Of a DNA stretch of 64,000 nucleotides, positions 23,543-35,213 are shown in pieces. Where the stretch lies: assembly GCF_963576675.1 (NCBI RefSeq), contig NC_088911.1:90177256-90241255 (forward strand), given 5' to 3'. Within the stretch, counting starts at the first letter, position 1. Each line of letters opens with the position of its first letter. Under the pieces are notes generated by a model, which made no database searches, was not told the DNA's origin, and was given only the letters and a program-made list of their open reading frames with translations. Both the position numbers and the translations under genes were made by a program. Origin of the DNA: Euphorbia lathyris (Eukaryota > Streptophyta > Magnoliopsida > Malpighiales > Euphorbiaceae).

Positions 23543-25511
23543 ATGCCACCCAAGAAAAATACAAGTCGAGAATTACACGTTCTGGAGTCTAATGAAAATC
23601 AGAAGAGGAATGAAGATACAAACGTGGACACGAATATACCCGAAGGCTATGTTGCCGAGACCGTGAGCCATTTGGAAGATGTTCATCGGACATCAACGCG
23701 ACAACCAGATTTCGATGCATTCTTTGCGCGACAAGAGGCTCATATGCGCAACATAGAAAAGCTTGTAGTCGAGATGTCGCAAAATGTTAAAGCTCAAACC
23801 GAGATGATGCAAGCTTGGAGACAACCCAATTTGGAAAACAGGATTAATAATCTCACTGATGAGATAAATAAAATCTCGGCTAGGTGTGCTGAAATTTATG
23901 CTAAAAATTTGAATTCTCACAATGTTTCAGATAACACAAGGGAAGGCACTCCCCAAGGCGACCGATATAGGCCACCGTCTAGTCGGGAGGAAAACATGAG
24001 ATTCAATGAGCGGGGAGATCGAAGAACCTCGGAACAATTTTTAATACCCCCAAATGCACCTCATTTCAGGTCAAACACCGGACCTAATACCCACTCGGAG
24101 CACTATGGTGACAACAACGCCCGTGGTTCGGGGGGCACGTGGAGAAACCAAGACCGTGATCATACCCGCGAATATACTCGTGAAAATATGCGTGAGAACT
24201 CTCGTGATAATAATAACTTATCTCGTGTTTCAGGTGTGAGGAGCGAAATATGTAATGAAGCAGAGGATAGACAACGTATTCGGAACATCGTGCAAGAAAT
24301 TTATGAACCTACAGTCCGTGAGGTGTACCGCCCGGAGTTTCAGAAAGCATACCCAAGGGAATACGACCAACGATACCCATTTCCTCACCATTTTAGAATT
24401 CCAGATTTTTCTTTATTTTCAGGTGAAAATGGACAATCTACCATCGAGCACGTTGCCCGATTTTCATTCCAATGCAGCGGGATTAGTGCGGAGCAAGACT
24501 TCAATATGCTTCGTTTGCGTTTATTCCCCGGATCACTAACTGGACCAGCTTTCACATGGTATACGACATTACAACCTGAATCCGTCAGAAGTTGGGGTCG
24601 CATGGAACAATTATTTCATGCTCAGTTCTATCGAACTGATCCGAGGTATGTGTCGCCGAACTATCTCGTATGGTTCAGCGCTCAGGTGAGTCCGTTGAAA
24701 GTTTTATTAATCGTTTCAAGAAAATGAGGCATAGACGTCGAGTTAATATTCCTGAAATAGAATTTGTTAAAATTGCTCAACGTGGTTTAAAGTTTGAAAA
24801 TAGGAAGAAATTCCAGGGCATTGATTTTTGTGATTATTACGAACTTGTTGCTAAAGTGTCAGAATATGGAGAATTAATGCGTGAGGATAATCGTAGGAAG
24901 AAAAATCTGTAGGTAGTTACCATCAGGATATAGAAACCAATGAGGCACATGAGGTAGCTATAGCCGAACTAACTAGAACAGGATCCCGCGTTTGTCCAAT
25001 GCTAGCAAAAATTCCAAAAGCTCCCGAAGTGGTTAGACGAAATACAAATGTGCAATACACATTTGATGTTTCTAAAACCGAGGAACTTTTTGACTATTTG
25101 TTAAAGGAAGGTTTTATCACCTTACCACATGGACACATCATTCCATCGAGAGATGACACCAGTGGAAAAACTTATTGTAAATATCATGATAGTTGGAGCC
25201 ACGACATACAATCTTACTTTGTTTTTAAGAATGCGGTGCAGGATAGAATAAACAAAGGCGTGCTTAAATTTCCTGAAAAGAAAGAGAGCATGTTGATTGA
25301 TGAGGATCCATTTCCAGCCGCTACAATGATAAATGCAACGTCCATCGAGATGCCACCTCCTAAACGTAATGTCCATAGCAACACCTCGAGTCAGAGAAAA
25401 GGGCGCCCCGACCATCTAAAGAAAAAAACAAATTTGGGTACCAAAAGGCACCTTTCAACCCATCGACGAGAAGGAAGAAAAGCCTTGGAGAAAACAAAAG
25501 CCGAAGGATAA
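23543..25511 (+). pseudogene. gag polyprotein of the LTR element, frameshifted
   Basis: ATG at 23543 opens PPKKNTSRELHVLES. The retrotransposon capsid domain lies around 24400-24650 (IPDFSLFSGENGQSTIEHVA, then LTGPAFTWYTTL). A frameshift near 24655 moves the rest into another frame (ESFINRFKKMRHRRRV, 24670-24912). A stop and second shift near 24912 lead to 24930-25511, which includes a His/Cys stretch (CKYHDSWSHDIQSY) in the place of a zinc knuckle. An Arg-rich region rich in ENMR/REN repeats lies in the middle. Gag packages element RNA in cytoplasmic particles. At least two lesions make this copy non-functional. The ATG is chosen because family gags start with an MPPK-like motif shortly after the leader. 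Confidence 0.85.
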
Positions 25512-26487
25512 AAATAGCACAAACCAAGGCCAGTCGCGTTTCGTCACTCCACCAGCGCAAGTTCCCCTCGAAAAATGGTTCGTCAACCGACATAAAAAAT
25601 TTCCACAACCTCTCTCAAAAAATGCAAAAAGAAGAATGAGAAAGAGAGAGGAAGAAAAAAGAAGGAAAAGTGAAATAGAGTTGTCTAGTGTCGATTCTAG
25701 CAACGTTTCGAAAGAAAAAATAAAAGAAAAGAAAAATGTGAAAATTCGCGTTGGAGATTTCATTATCCAAGCTGGGTGTGTTGCTACTTCTTTAATTTTA
25801 CCAATAAATTTTAGAAATAAAGATCCAAACGAGGAGGTACACGAGATTCAAGAAGACCGGCGAAGTGGCGTTACAACAAAAGCTTCATCGGAAGATCGGA
25901 TGAAGCGGGTTTATTTTGACAAACCCACTCTAAAGATAACACGACACATTAAGCCATTATACGTCAAAGCACACGTTGATGGCAAGCCTTTATCAAGAGT
26001 TCTAGTTGATAACGGATCAGCCGTTAATATTATGCCATTAAAGATGGCACTAGCTCTCGGGAAATCCGTAGGCGACATAATGACCTCAGAAATTTCTGTT
26101 TCAGCTTTTACCGGTGAAGTTGCTAAAACATATGGGGTTTTACCTGTGCAACTTACCATTGGTACCCAAACCACTACGGTGGAATTTTTTGTGGTGAACT
26201 CTACAGCAAGTTATCAAGCTTTGCTCGGTCGAGATTGGATTCACTCTAACTCATGCATTCCGTCATCTTTGCACCAACTTTTACTACTTTGGAAAGGGGA
26301 TGACGTTGAGGTGATTAAGGCAAACGAAAAACCATTTGAGACACATTCGGATATGGTGGAGTCTCGATTATACGAAGATAGCATTGGTCCAATCAAAATC
26401 AAGACTAAAGGCAAGAAAAAGTCAAACACCATTGTGCCTTACCGTAGGCCGATTGGCAATGAGCCTCTCATCGAAAAGGTTCAATGA
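25512..26487 (+). pseudogene. Aspartic protease region of the same element
   Basis: The frame 25636-26487 is open for 283 codons. It contains the retropepsin active site VLVDNGSAVNIMP near 26010 and the flap-side motif ALLGRDWIHSNSCIPSS near 26220. DNG in place of DTG/DSG is tolerated in plant elements of this type. It begins after a Lys/Glu-rich linker out of frame with gag. It ends after TIVPYRRPIGNEPL with no reverse transcriptase following. Residues look conserved, so the protease itself is less decayed than gag. Confidence 0.8.
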
Positions 26488-27272
26488 TTTTGTCACAACC
26501 GAAGGACAAAGCGGTGGCATCAGCCGCTATAGAAAATATAAGGATGCGATAAGGTACGAGGTGCCTTTTATTTTTTGTTTTGTTTCATTTTTGCATCATT
26601 TTACATTTTAGTTTTTCTTTTAAGCTGTTAATTAGCATCATTGATATTTTTTAGCATGCTTAGAGATAATAAGGTATTCTAAAAAAAAAAAAAAGAAGCG
26701 TAAAAAAATGAAATGACAAAAGACATAAACGAAAAGAAAAAGAAAAATAAAGAAAAACAATAAAAGTCCATTTACATGTCAAAAAAAAGAATAAAAAAAG
26801 TTGTGAGAGATAAAAAAAAAAAGCAATCGCTACAAAGAAGCTCGGTGTAGCCTTTTCCACCTGATCCGCCGTCCACTCGCTCAGTTTTGTCCCATCAAAT
26901 ACGAGACAATAACATGTGCAACACCGATAGCATCCAAGCTCGAAGACGTCGGGGGGCAGGTTCCGTCATGTACGATATATCCATATCATCAAATGGATTC
27001 TCAACTCCAAGCTCAAGAGGTTCAAGACGGATATTACCCAATCATGATTCTTGTAAAAAAGAAGTGACAATTCAATTTATTTCCGCCAGTCAGTAGCTCA
27101 AAGAAGTTTATTAACAACGGAAGTGAAGTCGCGAATTCATAGACGGAGTTAAACAAATTTCAGCTTCAACAAATCGATACTGACGGGTAAAGAAAAATAA
27201 AAATAAATAAAAGACTTATTTTATGTGCAAAATTCATTTTCAAATCTTTTACACATAAAATAGGGGGGCAAT
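26488..27272 (+). other. Non-coding internal region with A-rich tract and polypurine tract
   Basis: It holds a 150-bp purine-rich run (26680-26830) and no recognisable coding domain, where pol would be expected. It ends in the polypurine tract that primes plus-strand synthesis. Confidence 0.6.
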
Positions 27273-29403
27273 TGTTGGGGGCTAATTAAATTTTTGTATT
27301 TTTAGCATAGGTTATAATTTTTAGTCTATAGTTATTTTATTTTAATTAAATTCATTTTGCAATCAAATAAAAATTTGACAAAAAATAGAAAATATCAAAA
27401 GATGATTATAAAAATGAAAAGAAAAAGAAATAATAAAAATCAGGGGCAAATTTGCACCATTTTTTCAGTAACCCGTTCAGCAACTTCGACGATGAAAACG
27501 AACCCAGAAACAGCAAGATATCAGACAGCTATTATTTTTTTCAGAAAGCTCGGGATGTTAGCTTTCCGGAATGTAAAAAACGGAGCAAAACGGAGTTAAA
27601 ACGAAACCGTTAGAATTTTTCAAAGGGAAGTGGTGCTGAAAAACGGGTTTGAACATTTCCAACACATCCAGGACATATTCAACGCATTATCTCCATTCTT
27701 CCAACTCCCCACTCACCCACTTTCTTTCTTCAACTAATGGGAAGGTAGTGGGATCGTGTTTGAGAAAAATAAGGGCCACTAACTTGGAAATTGTTACCCA
27801 AAATCCTATAAATAGAGCATAATCCTTTCATTCCAAACCCCACTCAAAAATCAATCAAAATCAATCAAATACAACAATCCAATTTTTCTCTCAAATTCTC
27901 TGCCAAAATCGGCCTCTTTATCAATCCTTAGATTCGTAGAAATCGCTCTCTAGCATCTATTTAGTCTAAACAAGGTCTCAATTCCCAGAATTAGTTCTTT
28001 AATCTTCAGTTCCTCAAAAAAGCTTTCAATTCTCAGAAACTTCAAATCCGAAATTCTCTTAGTTTAATCAACCAATTCTCAAATCGTTTTTTGCAATCTC
28101 TTAGTTAAGTCGGTAAAATCATTACCCAATCCTCGGTCCAAGCTTTCTTAGTCTAAACCAAATTTCGCCGTTGTTAAGTTCTTCAAAGCTTCAAGCATTT
28201 TTCGTGAAACCAAGATCACCGAAACCCCATTTTCGAGTCATTCTTAGTTTACACACCTATTCCAAATCATATTTGGGAACTTTTTATTGATCTTAATCAA
28301 TTAAAAAGACCCAGAAACAAGCTTTTGAGTTTTTCATCATTGAAAAATTCATCAAACAACCTTTCTGGTGAGCCGTTTTCCAAATTTTATTTAGAGTTCG
28401 TTAGCTTATCGTTTTAGCCCAAATTAATTTTAATTTCTTTATTGACATCAATTCTAGAACTCTCAATTTTTATTTCGTAAAAAACGACATCCTATAGCCT
28501 TCTAAATCGCCCCTAAAGTACCTCCACGAAACAGAATCAAGCTTTTGGTTTTTTCAACCATCAAACAATTATTCTGTCGCCCAATTTTCAATAATTTATT
28601 CCGACTCATTTACTCGATCTTTTTCTGAAATTCCAACTCTAACCCATTCCTTCGCACATTAACTTTAAATACTAGCCTTCGTTTTGCTATAATCCGACCT
28701 CTACAGCTCCCGAAATTGAGCCCGAAAGTCCTACAAAAGCATCAATTTAGTCCCATTTTGCTGTTGACTTAGTGGTAAATTTCTGCTCAAGTCCCTGAAC
28801 TCTCCAAATTACTTCAAATTCGCCCAGCACGACCCGGACAACACAACAGCCCCCGAGCCGATTTTCTGGAGGTCCAATCCTCAATTTCACGCATCCCAAC
28901 GACATCAAAGTGATCGGTTAATTTTATTTCATCCCGTACATATTTGTTTTTGTGACTTATTTACATTTCTAGCTTTAAAGTTATTATTTCTTTTTAAGTT
29001 GTAATTTTCATGATTTATTATTATTTGTAATACAAAAAATATTGAAAAATATTTACAAAATCAATAAAAATATAAAAGAAAATTAAAAAATTTATATCTT
29101 TGTGTTGTTTTATTGTTTTTATCTTTAGTACTTATCTTAAAAATTGTTTTTCCGACCGACCTGTCAAGTAACGTCGGGGCCCAAGACCGTTGTTTTTATT
29201 TTCAGTCCTTGTAACGGTCGTCAATCGCTTTTCGTTTAGAATTCAAGTAATTTAGGCGCATTTTATTTATTAACTTCATTTAATTACCATTTTACCCTTT
29301 AAGAACTAGCTTCTCTGGCACGCCCGCATTATCTTTACATTTTTAATCCCCACAAACGCGTATCAAGGTTGAAAATTGGGATATTTCGAAAATATCGCCA
29401 ACA
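27273..29403 (+). repeat. 3' LTR, full length (2,131 bp) with promoter box
   Basis: It begins TGTTGGGGGC and ends TCGCCAACA. A TATA box TATAAATAG lies at 27807-27815, with pyrimidine-rich sequence beginning about 30 bp downstream, a plausible start site. The 684 bp upstream of 27957 are unique to this copy because the 5' LTR is truncated. Transcription starting here would run into flanking DNA (the DRG fragment and F-box region). Confidence 0.9.
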
Positions 29404-29925
29404 CCTTCAAGTTGAGAAAAGCAAACCTAAGAAGCTAAAAGCGAAGGAACATAGATGGTTTCCAACCATTCATTTGCTTCTAGTTTGCAATCTCACATAA
29501 AGAAAGTCTCAAGCACAGAAAACATATTTGATTTTTAAGAGTACCATTAAAACAATAAAAAAAATGGAAACTAATGACTCATTATGTTTTTGTAACAAAA
29601 AGAAATGACGCGTTATGAAAATTATTATACTTCACTCCATTTCAACCAATCAAATATTTACCATTGTAACAAAAAAAAAATTTAATTTATCATTTGTTAT
29701 ATGGTTATTGATTTCAGCCTCAACTAAGTTGGTAGATTGTTATATTTTAGATTGATTTTCGGAGAAGTTGTCAATTATTCATGTACTAAGATGAATGCAA
29801 TTCCAAAAGCAGGGCATTTTATAACCGAAAAAGCCAAATGAGGGAAAACTTAAAATGCATTTTGCAAAAGATGAAAGTAGTAACAAAAAAACCAAAAACA
29901 CCATACAAGCTACATAGGTTCTTAC
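29404..29925. other. Unassigned AT-rich flank
   Basis: Immediately right of the LTR there is a mirrored phrase (GATGGTTTCCAACCATTC) and otherwise no recognisable feature. Confidence 0.35.
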
Positions 29926-30159
29926 TTTTGAGGCATCACGAACCATCAAAACTATGTCTGAAAGCAATAACCTGAAAGGAAAACATATCCCATTACCCAT
30001 TTCCTTGGCTTGCATGAGTGTGAGAATACATTAGAGTAGTCACAAATAAAGGCAATATTTACAAATCATAAAGTTGGGAGACATTGGAAATCCAATCAGT
30101 GCAACACGACCATGTTGAAATTTTGTAACTTCAAAACCATCTCCATCTCCACTGGAACC
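29926..30159 (-). pseudogene. DRG-type (developmentally regulated) GTPase fragment, two exons
   Basis: Exon 30085-30159 follows acceptor AATTAG and reads FEVTKFQHGRVALIGFP, the stretch just before the P-loop in DRG proteins (family: EGFEVTKYGHGRVALIGFPSVGKST). It breaks off exactly where the P-loop should begin. Exon 29926-29971 follows TTTCAG, starts VIA, and continues as SDIVLMVRDASK|GTAAGA (family: QVIAVSKSSDIVLMVLDASK). An 11-bp deletion between VIA and SDIV shifts its frame. The exons in between are missing. DRG proteins are conserved cytosolic translation-associated GTPases. This piece cannot bind GTP. Confidence 0.82.
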
Positions 30160-30728
30160 CTAATTTACAAAAGAAATAAAAATCAAATCTTCAACTCCAA
30201 AATCAATTTAAATAAATACGAAATATGATAACATCGAGAAGCCATTGAACAGTCCAAACACAATAAAGACTTTGTATGTTTTATATTGGAAAACAATTAT
30301 TCATTAATAATGATGATAGGATGATCATCCGTCACAAATAAAGATTCTGAAAAAAGATAAGATAAATGTCAATAATTATTTTCTACACAAATTTAAAAAT
30401 AAAAGTGACAAGAAATTAAATTATAAATAAAATTATAAATCATACACATATTTAGATAAAGATTTTGTGTGTAATTACGGAAAGTGGATAAAATTTGCGA
30501 AAACCTAACCAATAACAATAAAGATATATAATAAATATTAGATAAAGATTAATAGTTAAATTATTAATTACGCAAAAAAAAATTGTAGGCACGACTTGAT
30601 TCGTTTAAGAATCTAATCTAATTCTTTTCTTCACAAATTTGATGTACATGGATGAAAGCAAATAAAATAAATAAATAAAAAGTAACAAGAAGAAAAAGTA
30701 AATTTAAGTAATTTTGAAACTAACAACG
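30160..30728. other. Non-coding AT-rich stretch upstream of the F-box repeat
   Basis: From about 30440 the sequence is a repeated flank seen again at 31900, 34760 and 62050, with the shared phrase GCACGAMTTGATTCGTTTAA. No gene is visible. Confidence 0.45.
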
Positions 30729-30985
30729 TTTGATTAATGCCCCATTTCAATTACATCATGTTCTACATCACATTATGCAATCGAAACAACAACTCACTCG
30801 CACGCTGTTTCGATTACGTCATGTGTTGCATCATATAACGCAATCAAAACAACATTTTCCTAACACCCCGCTCTGATTGCGTCATGTGTTGCGTCACAAT
30901 GATGCAATCGGAACAACAGTCGTAACACACTCTAATTGCATCATATGTTGCTGTCACGTGACACAATCGGAACGGGTGTTGTTAA
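30729..30985. repeat. Hairpin minisatellite with TGACG cores, upstream of F-box copy 1
   Basis: Four tandem units of about 62-68 bp each contain inverted arms of the type GATTGCGTCATGTG / CACATGACGCAATC around a six-base loop, separated by ACAACA...CTAACACCC phrases. TGACG is the established core of TGA-class bZIP sites. The array ends about 60 bp before the F-box ATG, in promoter or 5'-UTR position. Confidence 0.8.
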
Positions 30986-31043
30986 TAAAACCTAGGCTTA
31001 TATTTTTCTTTTTGAGTTTGAAAATAGAGGGGGAAAGCCGAGA

Positions 31044-31873
31044 ATGTCAGATTTTATAGCAGATATAGTTGCAGAGATATTATTGAGGATGCCCATAGAC
31101 TCCATTATCAGGATGCAGTTGCGTCTGCAAATCATGGTACTCTCTTATTAGAAGCCGTGATTTCATTTCAAGTCATATCCACCAAACCCTTGTCACTAAA
31201 AATACTCAAAGTTTTGTTTATTACGAATTTAATGAATATTGCAGTAATAGCCACTTATTGTTTTTAAACAATCAAGATGAGTACAGTCTAAGAGACTCTA
31301 TCTCCCTGCCGATCTCATTTTTAGCTTTAGAGTCGTCGGCTCTTGCAATGGTATAATATGTCTCTTTCATCATCTATCTTAAGAGAAATTTCTCCTCTTT
31401 CAATTAGACATTCTATATCACTTCCTAGATCCAGATTCTCGAGCCTTCCAGCAACAGGATGGCTTACGGGTTTTAGTTTTGATGATAGAAAGCAGGATTA
31501 TAAAATCTTAGTGATAAACTATATCCACAATTTCACTGCTGAGATCTACTCACTCAATTCGAATTCCTGAAGGGATATCTCTGCATCTCTCCCCAAGATT
31601 TCATCTCCGATGAGAAAATTAACGGCTTTTGTGAATGGTAGGTTACATTGGGTTGCGACTGAGAATAATTTAATAATGGTGTTTGATGTAAAGGATGAGA
31701 TTTTTCATCAGTTTATATTGCCCCAATCTATCGTAGATGCTAAATTTCAAGAGTTGAGTGTGAAGGAATTTGGGGAATCATCAATAACTGTTATTCAAAG
31801 TCATTTTATGGAGATCGGAGTCTCATATATGGGTTATTTTAGAAGTCATAGGTGTGATTTATTCTCAAGTTAA
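31044..31873 (+). pseudogene. F-box protein pseudogene, copy 1
   Basis: ATG at 31044 opens MSDFIADIVAEILLRMPID, a typical N-terminal F-box. After SIIR one extra base (AGGATGC where copy 3 has AGATGC) shifts the frame and stops it at about 31150. The downstream F-box-associated-type region survives in pieces: LPATGWLTGFSFDDRKQDYK with NYIHNFTAEIYSLNSNS, then a TGA at 31568 where copy 2 has TGC (Cys), then FVNGRLHWVATENNLIMVFD at 31628. F-box proteins recruit substrates to SCF ubiquitin ligases. This copy would make only about 35 residues. Confidence 0.85.
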
Positions 31874-32125
31874 TGAAAGTGGATGAAAGTTGCACAAACC
31901 CAACAAAAAACAATGAAGATATATAATAAAGATTAGATAAAGATTAGTAGTTGTTAATTACACAAATAAAATGTTTTTTATAGGCACGAATTGATTCGTT
32001 TAAGAATCTAAGCATTTTTTTTCAAATTTGATATTCGTAGATGAAAGAAAATAAAATAAAAAACAAATAAAGAAAAAGTAACAACGGTGAAGAAAAAGTA
32101 AATTTAAGCAATTTTAAATAGTAAC

Positions 32126-32312
32126 GACAGTTGGCTAACACCCCGATCTAATTACGTCATGTGTTGCATCACATGACGCAATAGAAACAACAGTTGGCTA
32201 ACACCCGCTCTGATTATGTCATGTATTGTGTCACATGACGCAATCACAACAACAATTGACTAACACCCTGATCTGATTGCGTCATGTCGTGTCACATGAC
32301 TCAATTGGAACT
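32126..32312. repeat. Hairpin minisatellite with TGACG cores, second array
   Basis: Three units have the same arms as the 30729 array (ATTACGTCATGTG / CACATGACGCAAT). It stands about 120 bp upstream of a short F-box remnant. Confidence 0.8.
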
Positions 32313-32430
32313 GAGTGTTAGCAACAACACATGAGATTTTGCTAATAAAACCTCCTAATTTACACCAACAAAGGTTTAGTTTTTGTTTCTAGTTGGTGTT
32401 CTTAAAAACAAAGGGAGGGGCGAGCCGGGA

Positions 32431-32475
32431 ATCTTGAATTTTTTAGGAGATTTAGTTGCACATATACTATGGAGC
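32431..32475 (+). pseudogene. F-box remnant, first 15 codons only
   Basis: The leader AGGGGCGAGCCGGGA matches the leader of the other F-box copies. The position of their ATG reads ATC here, followed by LNFLGDLVAHILW, aligned with SDFIADIVAEILL. Similarity stops after about 15 codons. It shows that the array at 32126 also once preceded an F-box gene. Confidence 0.55.
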
Positions 32476-33390
32476 AATGGAATTAAGGACAAAATTAGAA
32501 TAGAATTAAACTTAAAGTTACTTAAAATGATTAATTAAAAAATCTAAAAAATAATTAAAGTTATTTAAAATCACCTTTGTTATAGAATCACGTTTTTTAT
32601 ATTTCAAAACATTTTTATCGGAACACTCTAAATAGTTATGTTCTCTCTCATAACACAAAACTCCAATGAGCTCAAAACTAAAAATCTCAAACATTAAAGT
32701 TGTTAAAAATATTTTTTTTGCTTTAAAATTATTTTTTTTATTAGTTTTACAATCGAGGATTACTTTTTATTAGAATGATTAAGATTATTAGTTACTTTCT
32801 CTCTCGTAACATAATATTGTTCTTAAGTTTGGTCCTCAAATTTGTATATCCTATTTTCAAATATGCATATATAACTAAAATGTAAATCAAAATTAAAATT
32901 TATACAATACAGAAATAATAATATAAAAAGAACATTATAAAGTCAGATACACATATCTAGCATAGACTTTGCATATTTTATATTGGAAAATAATTATTCA
33001 GCAGTAAGGATGATATATGATGATAGAATGATGTTCGTTACAAAAGAAGATTCTGAAAAAAGATAAGATAAATGTCAATAATTATTTTCTACATAAATTT
33101 AAAAATGAAAGTGACAAGAAATAAAATTATAAATCATACATATTTAGTAATGTTTTTTTGTTTAAAAATAGAAAGCCAGTGAGAGAAAATGGGCTCAAAT
33201 CTCCCAACTATATTGGCACCTTCAAGAACCTTAACCCATATGTGGTCTAAATATTATTAATGAAAAAGAAGAGAAGAATACAAGAATAAATGAAACGAAA
33301 ACAAAATAAAGCAAATATACACTAGCAAATGTTAGAATAATGATCATAAATAAACTAGGAAAAGAACCCTAACAAAGAGTCGAGTTTGCA
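32476..33390. other. AT-rich region ending in a LINE-type repeat flank
   Basis: No gene is visible. From 33105 to 33390 the sequence matches 60571-60854, which at the other site is the tail of a LINE-type RNase H remnant. Confidence 0.45.
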
Positions 33391-33698
33391 GCTAGGGGCG
33401 GAGCCAGGGGAGCGGGGACGGTCGGTCGACCGTTCGCCCCACTGGAAACCCCCTGGGAGGGGGTTTCAACCATGGCTCTGCCGGGGGCCGCCATGGCTGG
33501 AGCCCCTCCAGCCATAGCGGTTGGAAGAAGAAGAAGACTCTTCTTCTTCTTCCATCTCTGTAGATGGAATGGAATTGGCAAAATTGCCCTTTCCATCCTC
33601 AATTTTTTTAAGTTAACCTAGATAAAACCACGTCGTTTTGTGTAGATTAACTTAAAAAAATTTAAGATGGAAAGGGCAATTTTGCCTCCCTTTCCATC
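33391..33698. mobile_element. MITE with GGGGCGGAGCC end, right part missing
   Basis: It starts CTAGGGGCGGAGCCAGG like the intact copy at 60855-61896. It has the same GC-rich interior and the same hairpin (AAAGGGCAATTTTGCC type). It stops abruptly at the join to the next hairpin array. Confidence 0.65.
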
Positions 33699-33852
33699 AT
33701 ATAACGCAATCGGAACAACATTTGCCCAAAACCTCGCTCTGATTGCGTCATGTGTTGCGTCACAATGACGCAATCGGAACAACAATCATAACACACTCCA
33801 ATTGCATCATATGTTGTTGTTACTTGACACAATCGGAACGGGTGTTGTTAAT
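33699..33852. repeat. Hairpin minisatellite with TGACG cores, upstream of F-box copy 2
   Basis: Two to three units (GATTGCGTCATGTG...CAATGACGCAATCGG). It is shortened on the left by the join to the truncated MITE and ends about 60 bp before the F-box ATG. Confidence 0.8.
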
Positions 33853-33910
33853 AAAACCTAAGCTTATATTTTTCTTTTTGAGTTTGAAAATAGAGGGGGG
33901 AAAGCCGAGA

Positions 33911-34716
33911 ATGTCAGATTTTGTAGCAGATATAGTTGCAGAGATATTATTGAGGATGCCATAGACTCCATTATCAAATGCAGTTGCGTCTGCAAATCAT
34001 GGTACTCCCTTATTAGAAGCCGTGATTTCATTTCAAGCCATCTCCAGCAAACCCTTGTCACTAAAAATACTCAAACTTTAGATTATCACGAATTTAATGA
34101 ATATGGCAGTAATAGCCCTTTATTGTTTTTAAACAATCAAGATGAGTCCAGTCTAAGAGACTTTGTCTCCCTGCCGATCTCATTTCTAGCTTTAGAGTCG
34201 CCAGCTCTTGCAATGGTATAATCTGTCTCTTTCATCATCTATCTTAAGAGAAGTTTCTCCTCTTTAACCCTTCAATTAGACATTCTATACCACTTCCTAG
34301 ATCCAGATTCTCGAGCCTTCCAGCAACAGGATGGCTTACGGGTTTTAGTTTTGATGATAGAAACCAGGATTATAAAATCTTAGTGATAAACTATATTCAC
34401 AATTTCACTGCTGAGATCTACTCACTCAATTCGAATTCCTGCAGGGATATCTATGCATCTCTCCCCAAGATTTCATCTCCGATGAGCGAATCAACGGCTT
34501 TTGTGAATGGTAGGTTACATTGGGTTGCGACTGAGAATAATTTAATAATGGTGTTTGATGTAAAGGATGAGATTTTTCATCAGTTTATATTACCCCAATC
34601 TGTTGTAGATGCTAAATTTCAAGTGTTGAGTGTGAAGGAATTTGGGGAATCATCAATAGCTGTTATTCAAAGTCATTTTATGGAGATCGGAGTCTCATAT
34701 AATGGGTTATTTTAGA
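33911..34716 (+). pseudogene. F-box protein pseudogene, copy 2
   Basis: ATG at 33911 opens MSDFVADIVAEILLRMP. One C is missing in ATGCCC, so a stop follows at codon 18. Further on, 34383-34715 is open through the site that is a stop in copy 1 (EIYSLNSNSCRDIYASLPKI) and reads FVNGRLHWVATENNLIMVFD and DAKFQVLSVKEFGESS. Apart from a few single-base lesions it is nearly identical to copy 1, so the duplication is recent relative to the decay. Confidence 0.85.
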
Positions 34717-34965
34717 AGCCATGGGTGTGATTTATTCTCAAGTGAATGAATATAATAAATATTAGATAAATATTAGTAGTTATTAATTACACAAATAAAA
34801 TGTTTTTATAAGCACGAATTGATTCGTTTAAGAATCTAAGCTTTTTTTTAGCAAATTTGATATTCGTAAATGAAAGAAAATACAATAAAAAAACAAATAA
34901 AGAAAAAGTAACAATGGTGAAGAAAAAGTAAATTTAAGCGATTTTAAATAGTAATGACAGTTGGC

Positions 34966-35145
34966 TAACACCCCGATCTGATTACGTCATGTGTTGCGTC
35001 ACATGACGCAATAGAAACAACAGTTGGTAGAAACAACAGTTGGCTAACACCCGCTCTGATTACGTCATGTATTATGTCACATGACGCAATCATAACAACA
35101 ATTGACTAACACCCTGATCTGATTGCGTCATGTCGTGTGTCACAT
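34966..35145. repeat. Hairpin minisatellite with TGACG cores, fourth array
   Basis: About three units. The cleanest hairpin is at 34981-35012 (13-nt arms, one mismatch, six-base loop TTGCGT). No F-box follows. The sequence instead joins to the flank of the CACTA end at 35214. Confidence 0.8.
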
Positions 35146-35213
35146 ACACATATCTAGCATAGACTTTGTATGTTATATATTGGAAAACAATTATTCATCA
35201 GTAAGGATGATAG

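Larger units (their letters stand above)
21694..29403 (+). mobile_element. Non-autonomous LTR retroelement with gag and protease only
   Basis: Two direct LTRs (21694-23140 truncated; 27273-29403 full) enclose a primer-binding site, a broken gag, a protease and a polypurine tract (AAAATAGGGGGGCAAT, ending at 27272). LTR ends are TGTTGGGG...GCCAACA. No reverse transcriptase, RNase H or integrase remains between the protease and the 3' LTR, so movement would need enzymes supplied by another element. The target duplication cannot be checked because the left LTR has lost its outer end. Confidence 0.88.

Noticed and set aside
30729..30985. Possible CRISPR-like array
   Set aside because: Regular repeats with palindromes are present, but the 'spacers' are themselves repeated and the DNA is a plant genome.
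33369..33602. 77-codon minus-strand frame with Ala/Pro-rich sequence
   Set aside because: It lies in the GC-rich interior of a truncated MITE and has no protein features.
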